From a virus: DNA of 40,294 nt. The notes beneath the pieces were generated by a model. That model ran no database searches, was not told where the DNA came from, and saw only the letters and a list, made by a program, of their open reading frames with translations. This document shows positions 23,507 through 30,022 of this stretch, piece by piece. Made by a program: the position numbers and the translations under genes. Position 1 is the stretch's first letter. Every line of letters starts with the position of its first letter. Where the stretch lies: the IMG/VR virus record IMGVR_UViG_3300002460_000012, positions 1 to 40,294 of that record. One strand, written 5' to 3'.

Positions 23507-24313
23507 TTATGCCCTTTTCATTCTGGCTCGAATTATCGAAGCTCTTACCCATATTCTTTGAAATCTTTTCCATTCTATTGTTTGTGGATTATTTTTTTCA
23601 TCTCGATATAACATAGCAAAAGGCAATGTCCCAATTTCATAGGCCCGCTTTAATCTTATTTCGGCTTTTTCTATCGTGTCGTCTTTATAACCGATTAAAA
23701 CATAACATCGTATTTGCCTATCTCCAAAATATTTTGATAACCGGTTAATCGCCCTTACTAATGGCTTTTCGGCATTAGGATGGTCATAGGCAAGCCATAT
23801 TTGATAAATTTTAAGTCCTCGCAACCATTCTACTATTTCATCGGTTACTCGTGCGGCTTCAAATCCTCCTGCGAACTCTATATGTTTTTGAGTTTTAAGC
23901 ATTGAGAAAACTTTCTCTATATGCGATTTTGAGCAAGCCAATAAATTATTATCCTGAATGATATTACCCTCAACGATAGGTAATTCTCGATGCTTACCTT
24001 CTCGTTTTGGCACAAAACAAAATCCGCAGTTATTTGGGCATCCTCGACTCGTGATAGTTACACCTTTTTTAAGATACATACCAGATACAAACACATCTCC
24101 CGGGTCATCAAAGGCTGGTCCACCGAACCTTATTTTTCCAAAACGTTGCCATTCCTTACAAAGCATATCCAACTTCAATAAATCCCATGTAAAGGAGATT
24201 GATATATGAATCTCATCATATTTAGGCGTAAACAGGTCTGGTGATCCGAAATAAGCATCTTTATCAATAGGCGACATATTTGTTCTTGTTGGAAAAACTC
24301 TTGCTATATTCAT
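23507..24313 (-). CDS. Phage-type radical SAM protein
   Basis: 268 residues. TSRGCPNNCGFCF carries the CxxxCxxC cluster (C92, C96, C99) that binds a 4Fe-4S cluster and cleaves SAM. The N-terminus MNIARVFPTRTNMSP and the region around IQDNNLLACSKSHIEKVF, plus YVLIGYKDDTIEKAE, match a radical SAM family I recall as common in phage genomes; its reaction is unknown to me. It sits between helicase and methyltransferase genes, suggesting nucleic-acid modification, which is inference. Its start overlaps a 19-codon ORF. Confidence 0.8.
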   Translation of the reverse strand: MNIARVFPTRTNMSPIDKDAYFGSPDLFTPKYDEIHISISFTWDLLKLDMLCKEWQRFGKIRFGGPAFDDPGDVFVSGMYLKKGVTITSRGCPNNCGFCFVPKREGKHRELPIVEGNIIQDNNLLACSKSHIEKVFSMLKTQKHIEFAGGFEAARVTDEIVEWLRGLKIYQIWLAYDHPNAEKPLVRAINRLSKYFGDRQIRCYVLIGYKDDTIEKAEIRLKRAYEIGTLPFAMLYRDEKNNPQTIEWKRFQRIWVRASIIRARMKRA

Positions 24314-24369
24314 CCTTTCCTTATTCTATGCGACTTACTTGATTTAGATTTTTTATTGGGTTTTCTCAT
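24310..24369 (-). CDS. Possible 19-residue basic peptide
   Basis: MRKPNKKSKSSKSHRIRKG fits exactly between helicase and radical SAM: its ATG overlaps the helicase stop as TAATG and its TGA overlaps the next ATG as ATGA. Twelve of 19 residues are Lys, Arg or Ser. It may be a real mini-gene or simply a bridge for ribosome coupling. Confidence 0.4.
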   Translation of the reverse strand: MRKPNKKSKSSKSHRIRKG

Positions 24370-25361
24370 TAGTTATCTGAATATAATTGTTCTTGATACT
24401 GATTTATTTCCTCAAATCTAAACATATTTCCCTTAAATAGCATTTCTCTTTCACCCGTAGGGCCGTGCCTATTCTTGGCTATTTTTATCATTATCTTTTC
24501 TGTTGTTTTACCCATTTGTTTTTCTATAATTTTGTATATAATAAGACACACATGGGCCAACTGTTCAATGAATGATGAGCCACGATTATCCTGTAAATCA
24601 GGTTCTTTGTTCATATCCGCACCGCTTGGTAGTCTTCTTAATTGGCTGATTATAAGAATGGCTAATTGATGGGTCTTGGCAAGTTCGGTTATCTTCCTCA
24701 TAAACTCATCGAGGGCTAAACGGTCGTCCTGGCCTTCCTTATCTATGAGTTGGACAAAATCCAAGACTATCAAATCGGGCTTACTATCTTCATAATCGGT
24801 TTCTAATATTTCTATTATATCTGAAATCTTATATCCCTTTTCCATAATCTCAAAGTCTATTGAGTTTATAAAATTAAGAAAGGTCTTGTCTTTAAGGTCA
24901 AAACCTTCCCCAAAATCCCCTACCCTTAACCTGTTATGGTCAAATCCCATTGCCTCGCAGAACATCCTTGATACCAATTGTTCTCCTGTCATTTCAAGAC
25001 TTATAAACAATACCGATTTCCCCTCATCAGCTATATTTTTAGCTATATTTATTGCGAGGGTGGTTTTTCCGCTTGCCGCCCTGCCGGAGATTGCCCAAAC
25101 CTCTCCTTTATGGAGTCCATCCGTGAGTTCATCAATCCACTTAATTCCTGTTGGTAGGTAGGGTTTTCCTCTTTCAGCACGTTCTTGATAAGTTCTTTTT
25201 GTATTTGTCCATAGCTCTGCCAACGTTTTGCCATACGTTCGATTCTGTATAGGTCTTGGGTATGAACTGTGATTATTTCGTTGATAAGAAACCTTATTTC
25301 GGGGTTCTGCCTGTAGCTCACCTTCAACTTTTTGAAGAAGTTTATCTTGTCTTTCGTCCAT
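24369..25361 (-). CDS. DnaB-type replicative helicase, short form
   Basis: 330 residues from ATG 25361, preceded by AGGAG at ideal spacing. The RecA-like motor has Walker A GRAASGKT (93-100), SLEMTGEQL (motif H1a-like), Walker B DLIVLD (196-201) and ISQLRR (motif H3-like). The usual N-terminal primase-binding domain is missing; the first about 65 residues are low-complexity and overlap another frame. It should unwind DNA at the phage fork, loaded by the initiator-like gene upstream, with host polymerase doing synthesis. Confidence 0.85.
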   Translation of the reverse strand: MDERQDKLLQKVEGELQAEPRNKVSYQRNNHSSYPRPIQNRTYGKTLAELWTNTKRTYQERAERGKPYLPTGIKWIDELTDGLHKGEVWAISGRAASGKTTLAINIAKNIADEGKSVLFISLEMTGEQLVSRMFCEAMGFDHNRLRVGDFGEGFDLKDKTFLNFINSIDFEIMEKGYKISDIIEILETDYEDSKPDLIVLDFVQLIDKEGQDDRLALDEFMRKITELAKTHQLAILIISQLRRLPSGADMNKEPDLQDNRGSSFIEQLAHVCLIIYKIIEKQMGKTTEKIMIKIAKNRHGPTGEREMLFKGNMFRFEEINQYQEQLYSDN

Positions 25362-25399
25362 TTCCACTCCTCCCTGAGAGAGTTTATCGTTTTAGACAT
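25049..25399 (-). CDS. Overlapping gene in helicase N-terminus
   Basis: 116 residues in a different frame over 313 bases of the helicase gene. It starts eight bases inside the initiator-like gene end, so it is coupled to it. Its first about 80 residues look like an ordinary helical protein (FLINEIITVHTQDLYRIERM, then RWQSYGQIQKELIKNVLKEE, a pattern seen in small phage replication-region proteins). The last 35 residues fall where the helicase motor is clearly real and look less natural. Both frames may be translated. Confidence 0.55.
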   Translation of the reverse strand: MSKTINSLREEWKWTKDKINFFKKLKVSYRQNPEIRFLINEIITVHTQDLYRIERMAKRWQSYGQIQKELIKNVLKEENPTYQQELSGLMNSRMDSIKERFGQSPAGRQAEKPPSQ

Positions 25400-26075
25400 A
25401 TTGTTTAGTTGGGGTTCTTAGCTTATTTATCATAGATTTGAACACTCCTATGGTATATCCTGCCCTCTGTATAAATGGGTCGTTAGATACGAAAAAGTTA
25501 GACATCGCCACCCTTATGTCATCGTCCGTTAATGACTTTAACAACATTTTAAAGATAGCATTGTCGCTATGTGGGTTAGCTATATACTCTTGGTTAGTAA
25601 GGTGTTTATAATGTTGGTAAAACTCGTTTACGAGTTTGTTACTGGTAGGTTGGTTGGTTAGGTTGGTTGTCTCTTTTTGGACTTCTTTTGGTCTTAAATT
25701 GGACTGTCCATACTTAACCTTAATGTTTTCAAGGATTTCTGGATAGTGCGTCCTGTATCTGGAAGTTAGGTATTTTCCTGCATAGTGCCACCAATCGTGA
25801 ATTAAACGAAAGTTATCTCCTTCGTCTATAAATCCATCCCCATCATTTATCATGGCTTCATAGAACAATTTTGGGTCGCCTTCCCAACAAGCATAATTGG
25901 CTATATCTTCTATGTCCCACTTGGTTATATCACCATCAGTAGCTAACTCTAACACATTGCCCCAGAAAGTAGTTAGGTGTCCAACAGCTAATACAGGCTT
26001 TATGTTGAGTTTTCTTGCTAATTTATTCACCTTTCGGTGTCTTATAAGAACTGTATGTAATTCAAGCCAAGCCAT
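25392..26075 (-). CDS. Replication initiator-like protein
   Basis: 227 residues. MAWLELHTVLIRHRKVNKLARKLNI opening with VGHLTTFWGNVLELATDGDI is a recurrent N-terminal domain of phage replisome-organiser proteins. A winged-helix-like region and DWWHYAGKYL follow; the C-terminal third is linked by a Thr/Asn/Gln-rich tract. AAGAGG precedes the ATG. It lies directly upstream of the helicase, as expected for origin binding and helicase loading. Confidence 0.75.
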   Translation of the reverse strand: MAWLELHTVLIRHRKVNKLARKLNIKPVLAVGHLTTFWGNVLELATDGDITKWDIEDIANYACWEGDPKLFYEAMINDGDGFIDEGDNFRLIHDWWHYAGKYLTSRYRTHYPEILENIKVKYGQSNLRPKEVQKETTNLTNQPTSNKLVNEFYQHYKHLTNQEYIANPHSDNAIFKMLLKSLTDDDIRVAMSNFFVSNDPFIQRAGYTIGVFKSMINKLRTPTKQYV

Positions 26076-26078
26076 TTC

Positions 26079-26270
26079 TTAACCTCTTGTCTGCCAGTAT
26101 TGTTTGTTTAATATAGAGATTTCACTTTTAACTTGGGTTATTTTATAGCGGACTTCTTGCAGGGGCTTGGAGAGTTCAAATTCTTGATGTCTTAATACAA
26201 TAAGACCTTTTTCAAGCTCTACCAACTTGTTCATAATTTCATCTATTGACTCATAGGTTATTTCATCCAT
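26079..26270 (-). CDS. Small coiled-coil protein
   Basis: 63 residues, nearly continuous heptads (IDEIMNKLVELEKGLIVL, then QEVRYKITQVKSEISIL). The start overlaps the previous stop as TAATG, and three bases separate it from the initiator-like gene. Probably an oligomerising accessory protein for replication; inferred from context. Confidence 0.65.
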   Translation of the reverse strand: MDEITYESIDEIMNKLVELEKGLIVLRHQEFELSKPLQEVRYKITQVKSEISILNKQYWQTRG

Positions 26271-26425
26271 TATCTATCCTCACTGGGTTCGTCATTTAAG
26301 TTTTTTTCATACTCATTATACACAAAATCACTCCATAACCCCCTAACTTGTTTGATATTTAAAAACTTATCCACCAAAGTATCGTAGTTGCTTTCCTCGA
26401 AATTGATTAAATCATCTGAACTCAT
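26270..26425 (-). CDS. Small acidic protein
   Basis: 51 residues (MSSDDLINFEESNYDTLVDK...), with AAAGGGAGGCACT before ATG and a TAATG overlap at the end. Acidic and helical, with a Trp/Phe core (GLWSDFVYNEYE). No family recognised; could be a protein-protein adaptor. Confidence 0.6.
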   Translation of the reverse strand: MSSDDLINFEESNYDTLVDKFLNIKQVRGLWSDFVYNEYEKNLNDEPSEDR

Positions 26426-26436
26426 AGTGCCTCCCT

Positions 26437-26607
26437 TTATTTGTAATCATTCCAAGAATTTACACTTTTTGATTTACCACTCCACTTACCGATTTTTTCC
26501 CTTTTATCTCCTAATTTAAAAGATAAACATTTACTCTGATGGTCTTTGGGCTTACCGCACCCGCACCACTCAAACTCTTTTTCTGTATACCCATCTGACA
26601 AATTCAT
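26437..26607 (-). CDS. Small zinc-knuckle protein
   Basis: 56 residues. EWCGCGKPKDHQSKC supplies CxC and H/C ligands for one zinc; the C-terminus is Ser/Lys/Trp-rich. AAGGGGATAG precedes ATG. It starts within the 3' end of the OB-like gene (38-base overlap). Function unknown. Confidence 0.6.
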   Translation of the reverse strand: MNLSDGYTEKEFEWCGCGKPKDHQSKCLSFKLGDKREKIGKWSGKSKSVNSWNDYK

Positions 26608-27064
26608 CCGCTATCCCCTTTACCTTGTCCACTTTATCATCTATGTGGTCATTTTGGGAGGAATGATTTACTATCTCGGTAGCATGGGCGAGAGCATTCA
26701 TGCTAACCATGCGAAATTCCTTACCATCCCAATCAACCTTTTCTTCTTTTACAGGTTCTCTCCAAGCGGTGGGTTCGGGAGAAATGGGGGGCAAAGGGTT
26801 TGAGGGAACGGGTGTTCCTTCCATATCGTATTTAGATACATTTTTAAGGTTTATATACTCGCCATTCTTAACCACCTCCGCCGAAATGGTATCTCCCTCC
26901 ATAAAGGTTAATCCTCCCTGTGGGACGAACATACTTGTAATTATATTGTATTTAGGGTCGTTCAGGGCTGGGTCTCTTACGGTAATAGAGACTTTTTCTT
27001 TCTTTCCATATTGTGTCTCCACTTCTTTAATCAACCCCAATCTAATAACTTTAAGTATCTTCAT
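26570..27064 (-). CDS. OB-fold-like protein, candidate ssDNA-binding
   Basis: 164 residues. The first about 80 residues alternate strands (KEKVSITVRDPALND, YNIITSMFVPQGGLTFMEGD, ISAEVVKNGEYINLKNV) as in small OB folds. A Pro-rich linker (PVPSNPLPPISPEP) leads to a helical C-terminal part with a basic end. This layout and the replication context suggest a single-stranded-DNA-binding accessory protein. It overlaps the previous gene by four bases. Confidence 0.55.
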   Translation of the reverse strand: MKILKVIRLGLIKEVETQYGKKEKVSITVRDPALNDPKYNIITSMFVPQGGLTFMEGDTISAEVVKNGEYINLKNVSKYDMEGTPVPSNPLPPISPEPTAWREPVKEEKVDWDGKEFRMVSMNALAHATEIVNHSSQNDHIDDKVDKVKGIADEFVRWVYRKRV

Positions 27065-27231
27065 AAATCCTCCTTGTATTGATGAGCCATTCCTTTGTCA
27101 TATTCATTCATCTTCTCTTGGATGAAGTCTATCATCCTTTGTAGCGTGTCCAAACCCGATAAATCGTGGGCTTTGGCGTATTCCAATTCTTTATTTATAA
27201 AACTAACCAACTCCAGAGCATTTATGTTCAC
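27061..27231 (-). CDS. Small helical protein
   Basis: 56 residues from GTG 27231, chosen because GGGAGG lies five bases upstream; an ATG at 27246 has no site. Helical throughout (INALELVSFINKELEYAKAH). Ends in ATGA overlap with the OB-like gene. Function unknown. Confidence 0.6.
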   Translation of the reverse strand: MNINALELVSFINKELEYAKAHDLSGLDTLQRMIDFIQEKMNEYDKGMAHQYKEDL

Positions 27232-27343
27232 AATCCCTCCCTTCATTTTGCTGTTGCCAATATTCTATATTATCCATCGTTCTATCGTAAATATCTTTCT
27301 GCCAATCTTGTAAATCCCTCCATATCTCCTGTTCGGGGGTCAT
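27203..27343 (-). CDS. Small acidic/aromatic protein
   Basis: 46 residues (MTPEQEIWRDLQDWQKDIYD...), ATG overlapping the previous stop as ATGA and AAGGAGAG upstream. Trp- and Asp/Glu-rich helix followed by a CEHKC pair. It overlaps the next gene's start by about 29 bases in another frame. Moderately supported. Confidence 0.5.
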   Translation of the reverse strand: MTPEQEIWRDLQDWQKDIYDRTMDNIEYWQQQNEGRDCEHKCSGVG

Positions 27344-27522
27344 TTCACTCTCCTTTTCCATAGGTTTTTATATATCTTTTGAACTATTTTAATACCCCTT
27401 GCCTGAATATTATTCGGTTTTTCAGGCGTGCTATCCAGATACATTCCAAGCGCAAACCTCAATCCTGACCTTTGAATTGGGCTTAATCTTAATAAATATC
27501 TTTTAGGTTTTTTATCTTTCAT
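27340..27522 (-). CDS. Small basic protein
   Basis: 60 residues, strongly basic at both ends (MKDKKPKRYLLRLSP, IYKNLWKRRVK). It overlaps the transglycosylase stop as ATGA. Probably nucleic-acid binding, from charge alone. Confidence 0.6.
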   Translation of the reverse strand: MKDKKPKRYLLRLSPIQRSGLRFALGMYLDSTPEKPNNIQARGIKIVQKIYKNLWKRRVK

Positions 27523-28097
27523 CTTCCATATCCAGGCTCGACTTTTTCCATTGAGCCATTTTTACTTTTATACTGGAATTGTTTAGCGTGTTCTTTAACT
27601 GACAAATATATTTGCATTACATCCCGAACATAATCCCTCGTTTCTTTTGGCATACGGCTTACATCATAGTTCACATTACGAAGTCGTGTTATCCCTCCAT
27701 TATAGGCCGCCAACATCCTTTCAATCGTGTATTTGTCTTTTAGGTAATGGTCTTTGAGGCGGCGAAGATACCAAGTGCCGACGAATTTATTAGTTGTAGA
27801 ATTAAATAAATCACTATATTCTTTGTCGCTTCTTAAAGTTCCTATCCAATTTCTATGTAGTTTAGAAAATTCTTCACAACACCAACAGGTTCGTCCATAG
27901 GTTTCTTTTAATTCTTTAAATACAATCGGTGTTATCTGCATAAGCCCTATCGCTCCTTTGAGGGATATGGCGTTGGGATTTCCATTACTTTCAATTTTTA
28001 TAATGCAAGATAGAAGTTCATCCTCTATCTCATCGGCCCCGCACATAGAGGAGTTTAAAAGGATACAGAATATGGTTAATATAAGAGTTTTTATCAT
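27519..28097 (-). CDS. Secreted lytic transglycosylase (SLT fold)
   Basis: 192 residues. Residues 1-21 are a Sec signal (c-region SSMCGA before Asp). The SLT signature is clear: KIESNGNPNAIS with catalytic Glu36, GAIGLMQITP and AAYNGG (130-135). It cleaves peptidoglycan glycan strands, either as the endolysin or as an entry or remodelling enzyme. Its signal peptide lets it reach the periplasm without a holin. It starts TAATG-coupled to the end of the HNH gene, in the early unit rather than with the holin-like genes. Confidence 0.85.
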   Translation of the reverse strand: MIKTLILTIFCILLNSSMCGADEIEDELLSCIIKIESNGNPNAISLKGAIGLMQITPIVFKELKETYGRTCWCCEEFSKLHRNWIGTLRSDKEYSDLFNSTTNKFVGTWYLRRLKDHYLKDKYTIERMLAAYNGGITRLRNVNYDVSRMPKETRDYVRDVMQIYLSVKEHAKQFQYKSKNGSMEKVEPGYGR

Positions 28098-28720
28098 TAC
28101 AAACTTCCTTCAGTTGGCTCAGACAATCCATTACGGCTATCCTGAGCCCTTGTTTTAATGAGTTTTCGGCTTTTATCTAAGGCTTGTAGGCGAATGGCCT
28201 TCTCTTGGTTAGTCAGGGCGTTCCAAGCTTTTTGTGCTTGAAACTCTCTTTTTTTATATCCTACAGGTCTATCATTTCCGAGTTTTTTATGACATTCCTT
28301 ACAAAGTGTTAATCCATTGTTAATATTCCATAATTCTTCACAGGATATGGCTTCATCAAAAGTTTTTATGCTATTTTTTACTAAAATCAACGCAAATGAT
28401 TTTTTATGATGAGCCACAATCCTTATGTCTTTTAAGCCACATTCTTGACAAGTGAAATCATCTCTTGTAAATACATCGGAACGCCATTGACGATATTCAA
28501 AGGATTTACGTATTTTTCCATTAAGAGGCCAAACCCCACCCTTCCATAATGGGTGTTTATCACCTCTCAAATGAGTTTCTCTAATAGATTTTTTATGCTT
28601 TTCAGAAAGTGTCCTACCGTAAAGTGCTTTGCTAATTTTTTGCTTAGTTTCTTGAGTGCGAGGTCTTTTGCTTAAATTTATTTTAGTTTTTTCTGTTCTT
28701 ATGTATTTTCCACTCGGCAT
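28097..28720 (-). CDS. HNH homing endonuclease fused to a displaced gene tail
   Basis: 207 residues. NUMOD3-like repeats (TQETKQKIS, LSEKHKKSI) precede the HNH core: C91xxC94, HH 104-105, NN 134-135 and C140xxCH143. Residues 158-207 (KREFQAQKAWNALT onwards) are not part of an HNH enzyme; they resemble the C-terminus of the upstream protein (NREYQARKRYDALT). The gene overlaps that upstream gene by 22 bases and is coupled to the transglycosylase. Best explained as insertion into the 3' part of the upstream gene, fusing the native tail to the endonuclease. Confidence 0.8.
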   Translation of the reverse strand: MPSGKYIRTEKTKINLSKRPRTQETKQKISKALYGRTLSEKHKKSIRETHLRGDKHPLWKGGVWPLNGKIRKSFEYRQWRSDVFTRDDFTCQECGLKDIRIVAHHKKSFALILVKNSIKTFDEAISCEELWNINNGLTLCKECHKKLGNDRPVGYKKREFQAQKAWNALTNQEKAIRLQALDKSRKLIKTRAQDSRNGLSEPTEGSL

Positions 28721-28995
28721 ATAGATTTCCTTGCTTTTTCTAATAATTGTCGCATTTGTTCTTTTCTTTCTGGTGTAAGAGCATCATAACGTTTTCGTGC
28801 TTGATATTCTCTATTAAAAAACCCTCCCATTTTAAGTAAATCGGGGTATTTCGCTCCAATTCGCAATCTTGTGGGCTTTTCTACCCTACAAACCTCCTCA
28901 CCTTTAAGGGTTTCCTTCTCATCTGAAAGAGGGTCTAAGGGGCAAACATTGGCATTGCATCTTTGAAATCGTGGACATTCATAATATGGCTTCAT
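28699..28995 (-). CDS. Cys-rich phage protein with endonuclease-linked replacement tail
   Basis: 98 residues. The N-terminus YYECPRFQRCNANVCPLDPL with a later Cys (GEEVCRVEK) is a small zinc-binding phage protein pattern I recognise. The C-terminus (about 62-94) is homologous to the tail now fused to the HNH gene but is AT-richer by eye, like the endonuclease. Its ribosome site is GGAGGG, at the end of the structured leader. The function of the family is unknown. Confidence 0.7.
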   Translation of the reverse strand: MKPYYECPRFQRCNANVCPLDPLSDEKETLKGEEVCRVEKPTRLRIGAKYPDLLKMGGFFNREYQARKRYDALTPERKEQMRQLLEKARKSICRVENT

Positions 28996-29135
28996 AAACC
29001 CTCCAAAAAATCAACCCTGGAGTCCTTTGCGCCTGCGGATCGCTCTTTAGGCCGCCGCCCCTTACGAGAACGGCACTCCAGGGAATTTAGACAATAAAAA
29101 TTGCCGCTCTCGCAAAGGGTTATTTTCTTTCCCAT
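28992..29135 (-). CDS. Small Cys/Arg-rich protein, first gene of early unit
   Basis: 47 residues (MGKKITLCESGNFYCLNSLE...) with three regularly spaced Cys and an Arg/Lys-rich tail. Its TGA overlaps the next ATG as ATGA, and CGGAG lies ten bases upstream. The same bases form strong RNA hairpins (29015-29118), so this could be a coding gene, a structured leader, or both. Length and overlap favour coding; structure favours regulation. Confidence 0.5.
   Translation of the reverse strand: MGKKITLCESGNFYCLNSLECRSRKGRRPKERSAGAKDSRVDFLEGL
29015..29118 (-). promoter_or_regulatory. Structured leader RNA with terminator-like element
   Basis: Minus-strand RNA: 29118-29103 can pair over all 16 bases with 29074-29059, three pairs being G-U. 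On the plus strand those would be A-C mismatches, so the minus RNA is the structured one. The loop contains CCCTGGAGT (29083-29075), which pairs perfectly with ACTCCAGGG (29023-29015), followed after four bases by six U (29010-29005), a terminator-like end. CCTTTGCG and CGCAAAGG (29118-29111, 29031-29024) offer a competing pairing. It lies between the early promoter and the ribosome site of the 98-residue gene. Confidence 0.5.
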
Positions 29136-29163
29136 AAATCTCAATCTCCGATTTTCAAGGTAA

Positions 29164-29192
29164 AGTATACACTAAAGAACCTTTCTTGTCAA
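29164..29192 (-). promoter_or_regulatory. Near-consensus sigma70 promoter of the leftward early unit
   Basis: On the minus strand, TTGACA (29192-29187), 17 bases, then TATACT (29169-29164). Predicted start near 29157. The end of the spacer plus -10, TAGTGTATACT, is identical to the rightward promoter at 16217-16227. The -10 overlaps AAAGTATAC, half of the operator-like palindrome. Confidence 0.8.
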
Positions 29193-29210
29193 TAGTGGTT
29201 TAGAAATAAA

Positions 29211-29272
29211 TAGGGAGTAGGAAAACGCCCCTTTTTTATATTTTTATAGGTGCTAACGATTCCTGCTCCCTA
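29211..29272 (-). terminator. Hairpin at end of late unit
   Basis: Thirteen-base arms (29211-29223 and 29260-29272, TAGGGAGTAGGAA and its near complement) enclose 36 bases. On the minus strand there is one A-C mismatch and the stem is followed by TTTATTT. It lies just after the last late gene (29276) and just before the early promoter, the right place for a terminator. The single U-G pair fits better on the plus strand, so direction is uncertain. Confidence 0.45.
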
Positions 29273-29275
29273 AAA

Positions 29276-29509
29276 TCATTTTGCGTTTTTTATCGCTTCC
29301 GCATCACTTGTTAAGATTTTATCTAATAAAGTCCCCCTATCCATAAGCACCATATCATCATAGGTTTTTATTTTACCTTCTGTGGTAGATACTTCTATGC
29401 CTTTAGGTATTACCCAGACCTTGTTTCGCTCTGGCAGAATAATCAAGCGATTTCTGCAAGCGGGCAAGAGCAGACATAGCGATAGTGATACGAGCAGAAT
29501 CCTTGTCAT
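29276..29509 (-). CDS. Outer-membrane spanin lipoprotein (Rz1-like)
   Basis: 77 residues from ATG 29509. MTRILLVSLSLCLLLPAC ends in a lipobox (LPAC), so the mature protein starts at a lipidated Cys. It overlaps the inner spanin gene in another frame by 107 bases, the arrangement of lambda Rz/Rz1. The mature part is less Pro-rich than Rz1. With the inner spanin it should bridge and fuse the two membranes in the last step of lysis. Confidence 0.65.
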   Translation of the reverse strand: MTRILLVSLSLCLLLPACRNRLIILPERNKVWVIPKGIEVSTTEGKIKTYDDMVLMDRGTLLDKILTSDAEAIKNAK

Positions 29510-29654
29510 TAAGGGCGAATGAAAGTTCCTGTTCCCACTTTGTAATTTCTCTTTCAAGAAATTCCACCTTTCTTTTGGGGTTAAACAAATATTTCAACAC
29601 ACCCCAAGTAATTGTTAAAATTAAACCTATGACAGCTATTACTTGGATAGCCAT
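29403..29654 (-). CDS. Inner-membrane spanin (Rz-like)
   Basis: 83 residues: one N-terminal membrane helix (IQVIAVIGLILTITWGVLKYLF) then a periplasmic coiled coil (EREITKWEQELSFALND, ALARLQKSLDY). Starts one base after the holin-like gene. The overlapping lipoprotein gene supports the spanin assignment. Confidence 0.65.
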   Translation of the reverse strand: MAIQVIAVIGLILTITWGVLKYLFNPKRKVEFLEREITKWEQELSFALNDKDSARITIAMSALARLQKSLDYSARAKQGLGNT

Positions 29655-29843
29655 TTATTTAGGTTTTATATTTGAATTAACTCCCGACCTTAATGCCGCC
29701 AAACCCAATGGAGCTAAAAATAACTCAATCTTTTTTAGAGTATCAGCGTCTATTATTCCAAGAAGATTTAACACTACACCTACACCCATAGCGATAGCCA
29801 CTAAATATGTGCGTTTCCCTTTTAACAACTTTAATATATTAGC
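29655..29843 (-). CDS. Holin-like small membrane protein
   Basis: 62 residues from ATG 29843, which has AAGGGGGGTGAG upstream. NILKLLKGKRTYLVAIAMGVG with LFLAPLGLAALRSGVN is a pattern typical of putative phage holins: a basic start, one or two membrane helices and a hydrophilic end. Directly upstream of the spanin pair, so a lysis cassette. Confidence 0.65.
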   Translation of the reverse strand, partial: ANILKLLKGKRTYLVAIAMGVGVVLNLLGIIDADTLKKIELFLAPLGLAALRSGVNSNIKPK

Positions 29844-29881
29844 CATTATCTCACCCCCCTTATTAGTTTTTCCATGTAAAA

Positions 29882-30022
29882 TCACATATCTTCGCTAAAA
29901 TTTACTCTATTCTCAAACCTATATAATTTACAGATTGGGCATCTACAAAAGAGCCAGTTATGCCATCTCCAAGTCCTTACCTGCCACTTCAATAACAAAT
30001 TTCTTAGAATACTTTGTTTCAT
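29882..30022 (-). CDS. Small Trp/Cys-rich protein
   Basis: 46 residues (MKQSILRNLLLKWQVRTWRW...), ATG overlapping the previous stop as ATGA. WLFCRCPICKLYRF has three clustered Cys. Basic and aromatic, perhaps membrane-surface or zinc-binding. Function unknown. Confidence 0.5.
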   Translation of the reverse strand: MKQSILRNLLLKWQVRTWRWHNWLFCRCPICKLYRFENRVNFSEDM

